A stretch of DNA of 64,000 nt from contig NZ_CP108109.1 of assembly GCF_036199905.1 (NCBI RefSeq), forward strand, positions 3,395,501 to 3,459,500, given 5' to 3'. Position 1 is the first letter of the stretch; every line of letters begins with the position of its first letter. The position numbers and the translations under genes are program-made. Positions 60,788 through 64,000 of the stretch are shown here, in pieces. The notes under the pieces were generated by a model, which had not been told where the DNA came from, made no database searches, and worked only from the letters and a program-made list of their open reading frames with translations. This DNA is from Streptomyces sp. NBC_00223. GTDB lineage: Bacteria; Actinomycetota; Actinomycetes; Streptomycetales; Streptomycetaceae.

Positions 60788-63673
60788 GTGGAAGGGATAG
60801 CACCCGGCGGGTCGGTGGAGGTACTCAAACCCCTACACCTGCAACTCGACCACCACTTTCGGATGCTCCATGACCAACGCCGGGCCTTGCATCCGCCGGC
60901 TCCCGTCTTCGCGTTGGAGCACGATCTCGTTGGTGAGCAACTCGAACTGCTCCTGGCCGCAGTGCGTGGGGCTGTCGCCGATGGACTCGACGTTCGGTAC
61001 CGCGCCTGGTGGTTGCCCTTCGTGGTGTTTGCCGCTGAGATCGGCTACGACTACGTCGGGGGCGAGTTCTGGCCCCTCTGGGGACAGAGGGCGCCGGGGT
61101 GGGAGGGCGGACCCCAGTGGAACGTACCCCTCAACCGGAAACGCATCAGACAGTGGTTCAGGCGGTTCGCGGACGACTACGGAGGGGCGGAGCCGAGAGG
61201 CGGCTTCGCCACGAACTTCACCATCATTGCTTGGCCGATCACACATGCCGTGATGCCGGCGGACCTTCAGCGGCAGATGGCCCAGCTTCTGTTCGAGTCA
61301 CGCGGAGTGCTTAACTCGGAATTATTGGCTGATCCTGACGTGCTGGGTGCGTGTCTAGCCTCGCGCACGGGCGGATACAGTGAGCGCTTCCGTATCCTCT
61401 GCGCCAATCAAAGCCTCTTGGGCCAGGTCGCAGTTGCGCTGCTCTCGGGCGACGAGGAAGACTCCCCATACCTGGTGCGGTCGACACTAGTCCGCTTAGT
61501 CGCCGGCCTGAGCAATGAACAGGCCTCCCGCAGTTGGCTGTCACGCGCTAGGCAGTCCGCCAATGTGATCCGCTCAAGCGGCTTCCTCCCGACGGGAGCG
61601 GGTGCCGCGTCTGCACAGCCAAGGCGCCGCGTCCCAGCTTTTATCAGCCCAAGGCTGTTCCTGCGCAGCCAGCATGGTGGGTGGCAGCCGTATCTGGAGC
61701 TGCCCGATCTCACGCCACTGCAGACAAGCGACTCACAAGTCGACCAGGAAATTCGTAGCTTGCGTGCAAGGGTCGAAGGTCATCCTCGTCCGCTCGCCCG
61801 CGGTCGACTGCTGTGGCCCGACAAAGTGCCGCTTTCAACCTGGCCTCGACCCGGCACCCCAGCCATCGAACTGGAGCGCGGATCGGAGGCTGTCAACAAG
61901 CTGATCGCCGAGCACTGCTCCGTCGATCCCGGGCCGTGGTGGGTGTTCGGGAAGCGATCAGTTGGGGACGCCATAGAGGTAAAGGGTAAGTTTGTCCGAC
62001 CCGGCAACGAGTACTGCCTGGTTGGGCGAGTCGGCAGCAGTCCGCCGTCGTTGCCCTGGATCGTGCAGACGATAACCCCGGTCGAAGGCGTGCACGTCTT
62101 CGAGGTCACGGTGCCGCAGATCATCAGCGCGGCGGAAGTCGAGCAACTTGCAGCCGTCGGCCTGACAGTGGCGTCCGACGTCTCCATTCGGCCGGTCGGG
62201 CTGGTGCCAAAATCCTGGGACGGGGACGGCGTCATCGAGTGGCTTGCGGGGGAGCCGGCGATGCTGGCCGTAAGGTCTGCTCACGCTGCGGACAAGTGCG
62301 CGGTGACCGTAGACCACGGCCTTCCTATTTTGCTGGAGTTCCCAGAGGGCCAACCAGAGCTGTTCTTTGCTCTGGAGAACCTCGTGGTGGGTACGCACGA
62401 TGTCAACGTCGCGCTGCTCACCCCGGAGTCGGATCGAGCCCTCTTCAGCGGCTCGCTGGCGATCACGATCCGTGACCAGCACACCAGTCGCGAAGCCGCG
62501 ACGGAAGGTACTGCGATCCGACTGTTCACCACACCGGCGCGCCCAAAGATGCCTGAACTCTGGGATGGCAGGGCCAGTCTCTCGATCGACGGTCCGCTGG
62601 AGACAAAGGCCGAACTATCGATCGCCCTATGTGACGGAAAGGGAAGAGAGCTGGCAAAGGAGTCCCTTGGCATCTCAGTGCCCTTCAGCGATGGCGCGTG
62701 GGAGAAACTGAGAGATCGGGTGCTGCGCAAGAAGAAGTTGTTCAGCGCGTACGAAGAGGCCGAGTCCTGTGAAATATCGGTATTCCAGAACGGAGTCGGA
62801 TTCGCATCTCTGGTCTGCGAACGCGGCTTCCACCCACTCCGCTGGGTGCTCGCCAAGCGGCGCAGGGGGCAACACGAAGCGCGGCTGATAGACCGGACAG
62901 GCAACGACGACACGCAGGTGCACCTGTTCTCAGTGGAGGCCCCGCTGGTCGGCAAGGAGCATGACCCCCACGAGCCAATCACGGTGCCAGCGACAGGCGG
63001 ACTCCTGCAGGCGACGTCCGGCACGATGACAGCAGCGATCATCCTGCCGCCCGAGCCAAACGAACTGCGCCAAAGCCACCCGGCCGTGCCGCGATCCTCG
63101 GATGGCTCGCTCCTTGAGGTCCAGCGGCTCATCGAAGGCCACCGGCGGTGGCTCGATGCCGATGTGCCGGCCGACCCGTTCGCCCATCACCAGCAGCAGC
63201 GAGTTCTCGAGGCGGTTACTACGGCGTTTGTGTCGCTCATCGCCGGACATCGGTGGGCAAACCTGGAGCGCAAGCGCAGCGCGGCTAGCGCGTCCCGGAA
63301 ACTCGAACTGCTCGATGAGATGGGGAAGCTCGTAGGAGAGGCTTCCAAACAACGCACCGCTGCCCAGCAGATCGGTCGCAATCTTTGGCAGTGGGCGGAT
63401 TCACCGGCTGCGTTGAGCGAGGGATTTGCTGATGCTATTGAACTCATCGTGACGTCCAGCGGCATGGGCGATCCTCGTGCTGCAGCAGATTTTTTGCTCG
63501 CGCTGGCCAGCAGGCCAGGCTCGGTAGCGAACTGGGCAGAGCCCGAAAAGGAACGGCTCCTGAGTTGCGCGCTGATTTCCCCTGCACTCATCCGGGCGGC
63601 GAGGTTCGCGGTGCTGGGGACTGATTCCCTCCGGGATGCATCCGAGCAGCCGAATTCCGGGGCCGCCCGATGA
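60788..63673 (+). CDS. Large uncharacterised protein, first gene of a lower-GC operon
   Basis: 961 residues from GTG 60788 (AGGAGG 11 bases upstream; GTG 60761 or 60779 would add up to nine residues). No signal peptide or membrane segment. The N-terminal part (WWLPFVVFAAEIGYDYVGGEFWPLWG, FATNFTIIAWPITHAVMPADLQRQM) is helical. Residues 350-750 look beta-rich with Ig-like spacing (GPLETKAELSIALCDGKGRELA). The C-terminus is helical with EVQRLIEGHRRWLDAD. Codon use is less GC-biased and includes TTA codons, unlike the neighbours, so it was probably acquired. The domain layout and the coupled next gene recall anti-phage or mobile-element operons, but no family is recognised. Confidence 0.7.
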   Translation: MEGIAPGGSVEVLKPLHLQLDHHFRMLHDQRRALHPPAPVFALEHDLVGEQLELLLAAVRGAVADGLDVRYRAWWLPFVVFAAEIGYDYVGGEFWPLWGQRAPGWEGGPQWNVPLNRKRIRQWFRRFADDYGGAEPRGGFATNFTIIAWPITHAVMPADLQRQMAQLLFESRGVLNSELLADPDVLGACLASRTGGYSERFRILCANQSLLGQVAVALLSGDEEDSPYLVRSTLVRLVAGLSNEQASRSWLSRARQSANVIRSSGFLPTGAGAASAQPRRRVPAFISPRLFLRSQHGGWQPYLELPDLTPLQTSDSQVDQEIRSLRARVEGHPRPLARGRLLWPDKVPLSTWPRPGTPAIELERGSEAVNKLIAEHCSVDPGPWWVFGKRSVGDAIEVKGKFVRPGNEYCLVGRVGSSPPSLPWIVQTITPVEGVHVFEVTVPQIISAAEVEQLAAVGLTVASDVSIRPVGLVPKSWDGDGVIEWLAGEPAMLAVRSAHAADKCAVTVDHGLPILLEFPEGQPELFFALENLVVGTHDVNVALLTPESDRALFSGSLAITIRDQHTSREAATEGTAIRLFTTPARPKMPELWDGRASLSIDGPLETKAELSIALCDGKGRELAKESLGISVPFSDGAWEKLRDRVLRKKKLFSAYEEAESCEISVFQNGVGFASLVCERGFHPLRWVLAKRRRGQHEARLIDRTGNDDTQVHLFSVEAPLVGKEHDPHEPITVPATGGLLQATSGTMTAAIILPPEPNELRQSHPAVPRSSDGSLLEVQRLIEGHRRWLDADVPADPFAHHQQQRVLEAVTTAFVSLIAGHRWANLERKRSAASASRKLELLDEMGKLVGEASKQRTAAQQIGRNLWQWADSPAALSEGFADAIELIVTSSGMGDPRAAADFLLALASRPGSVANWAEPEKERLLSCALISPALIRAARFAVLGTDSLRDASEQPNSGAAR

Positions 63674-64000
63674 ACATCAATGCGCTGAGCGGCCGGGAGG
63701 CCGCAAGACGCACCGTCTACGCGCTTGGCCTGGACGAGACGGTGATCGACCTGAGCGCGCCTGAAACGATCTGCTCGTCACTGCGCCGTGCAGCTGCGTT
63801 GCTCTGCCCGGCGACACCACGTGAACTCATCGACGCGGTGTTGGAGGTACTCGGCCCGCTCGACGCCCCGTCCTCGATCACTCGTGGCCAGCTAGCCACA
63901 CAGTTGGATCTCTTGGTGGCAATCGGCGACCTAGTCGAACTCCCGAACCGGAAGGATCGCGGAAGTAGGAGGCTCTATCTTGCTCCGCCCTCGTATGTGA
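63670..64000 (+). CDS. Partial gene, winged-helix-like N-terminus (runs off window)
   Basis: The first 110 residues are visible; ATGA overlap with the preceding gene shows one operon. The segment SAPETICSSLRRAAALLCPATPRELIDAVLEVLGP...LDLLVAIGDLVELPNRKDRGSRRLYLAPPSYV has the helix-helix-wing pattern of an N-terminal winged helix as found in front of helicase/ATPase or nuclease domains. The function depends on the missing C-terminal part. Confidence 0.65.
   Translation, partial: MNINALSGREAARRTVYALGLDETVIDLSAPETICSSLRRAAALLCPATPRELIDAVLEVLGPLDAPSSITRGQLATQLDLLVAIGDLVELPNRKDRGSRRLYLAPPSYV

Noticed and set aside
1..64000. CRISPR arrays
   Set aside because: Repeats seen are short tandem or palindromic sites; no regularly spaced repeats with unique spacers and no cas genes were found.

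Overview
The window is high-GC actinobacterial DNA and almost certainly Streptomyces. Evidence: dense ATGA/GTGA-coupled operons, frequent GTG starts, Tat and lipoprotein exports, a type II polyketide cluster with a SARP regulator, and rare TTA codons confined to regulators, an efflux gene and a lower-GC island.

Layout. (1) 1-14715: an MFS permease, an IclR regulator, then one tightly coupled operon with two paralogous HemL-like PLP aminotransferases around a PuuE-like hydrolase, a complete Dpp-type ABC importer, a gluconate-dehydrogenase subunit-3-like protein and a GMC oxidoreductase. A pdxS gene (PLP supply) with a one-base frameshift follows. This looks like uptake and oxidation of a nitrogenous small molecule; the substrate is unknown. 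(2) 14716-22389: broken remnants (MMPL exporter, LuxR regulator) around a lipoprotein hydrolase, then two secreted proteins: a Tat-exported GH55-like glucanase under a LacI-type palindrome, and a PA14 plus eight-FN3 protein. (3) 22390-47313: a glycosylated aromatic polyketide cluster. It has ketosynthase, chain length factor, a divergently placed ACP, an ActIII-type C9 ketoreductase, a didomain aromatase/cyclase and an ActIV-like metallo-beta-lactamase-fold cyclase. Tailoring genes are a second SDR, an LLM oxidoreductase, a two-component flavin monooxygenase pair and an NTF2-like protein. Deoxysugar genes (RmlA, RmlB, 2,3-dehydratase, 3-ketoreductase, glycosyltransferase) imply a 2,6-dideoxyhexose. 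The set is closest in logic to benzoisochromanequinone pathways; the product itself is inferred. Control appears layered: a SARP with 11-bp-phased heptamers in four intergenic regions, SoxR with two matching SoxR boxes (before the efflux pump and before frnE-soxR), an atypical response regulator, and TTA codons in SARP, response regulator and pump.

(4) 47314-60540: a mobile-element junkyard. It has a truncated tRNA-Thr 3' half and a tRNA-Leu 3' end (probable integration scars), two IS3-family elements, a truncated and an intact ISAs1-family element, an IS21-family element, an ISL3 remnant and a broken restriction-endonuclease-like gene. Embedded at 52137-57205 is a small-peptide/HTH-NUDIX/radical SAM/PIMT-like methyltransferase locus preceded by a tRNA-like gene. 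It is a candidate undescribed RiPP-type system, with an ISAs1 insertion whose 9-bp target duplication allows the ancestral gene to be reconstructed. (5) 60541-64000: a lower-GC coupled gene pair (about 960 aa, then a winged-helix-like partial gene) of unknown function behind an AT-rich promoter, possibly the start of a defence or mobile-element operon.
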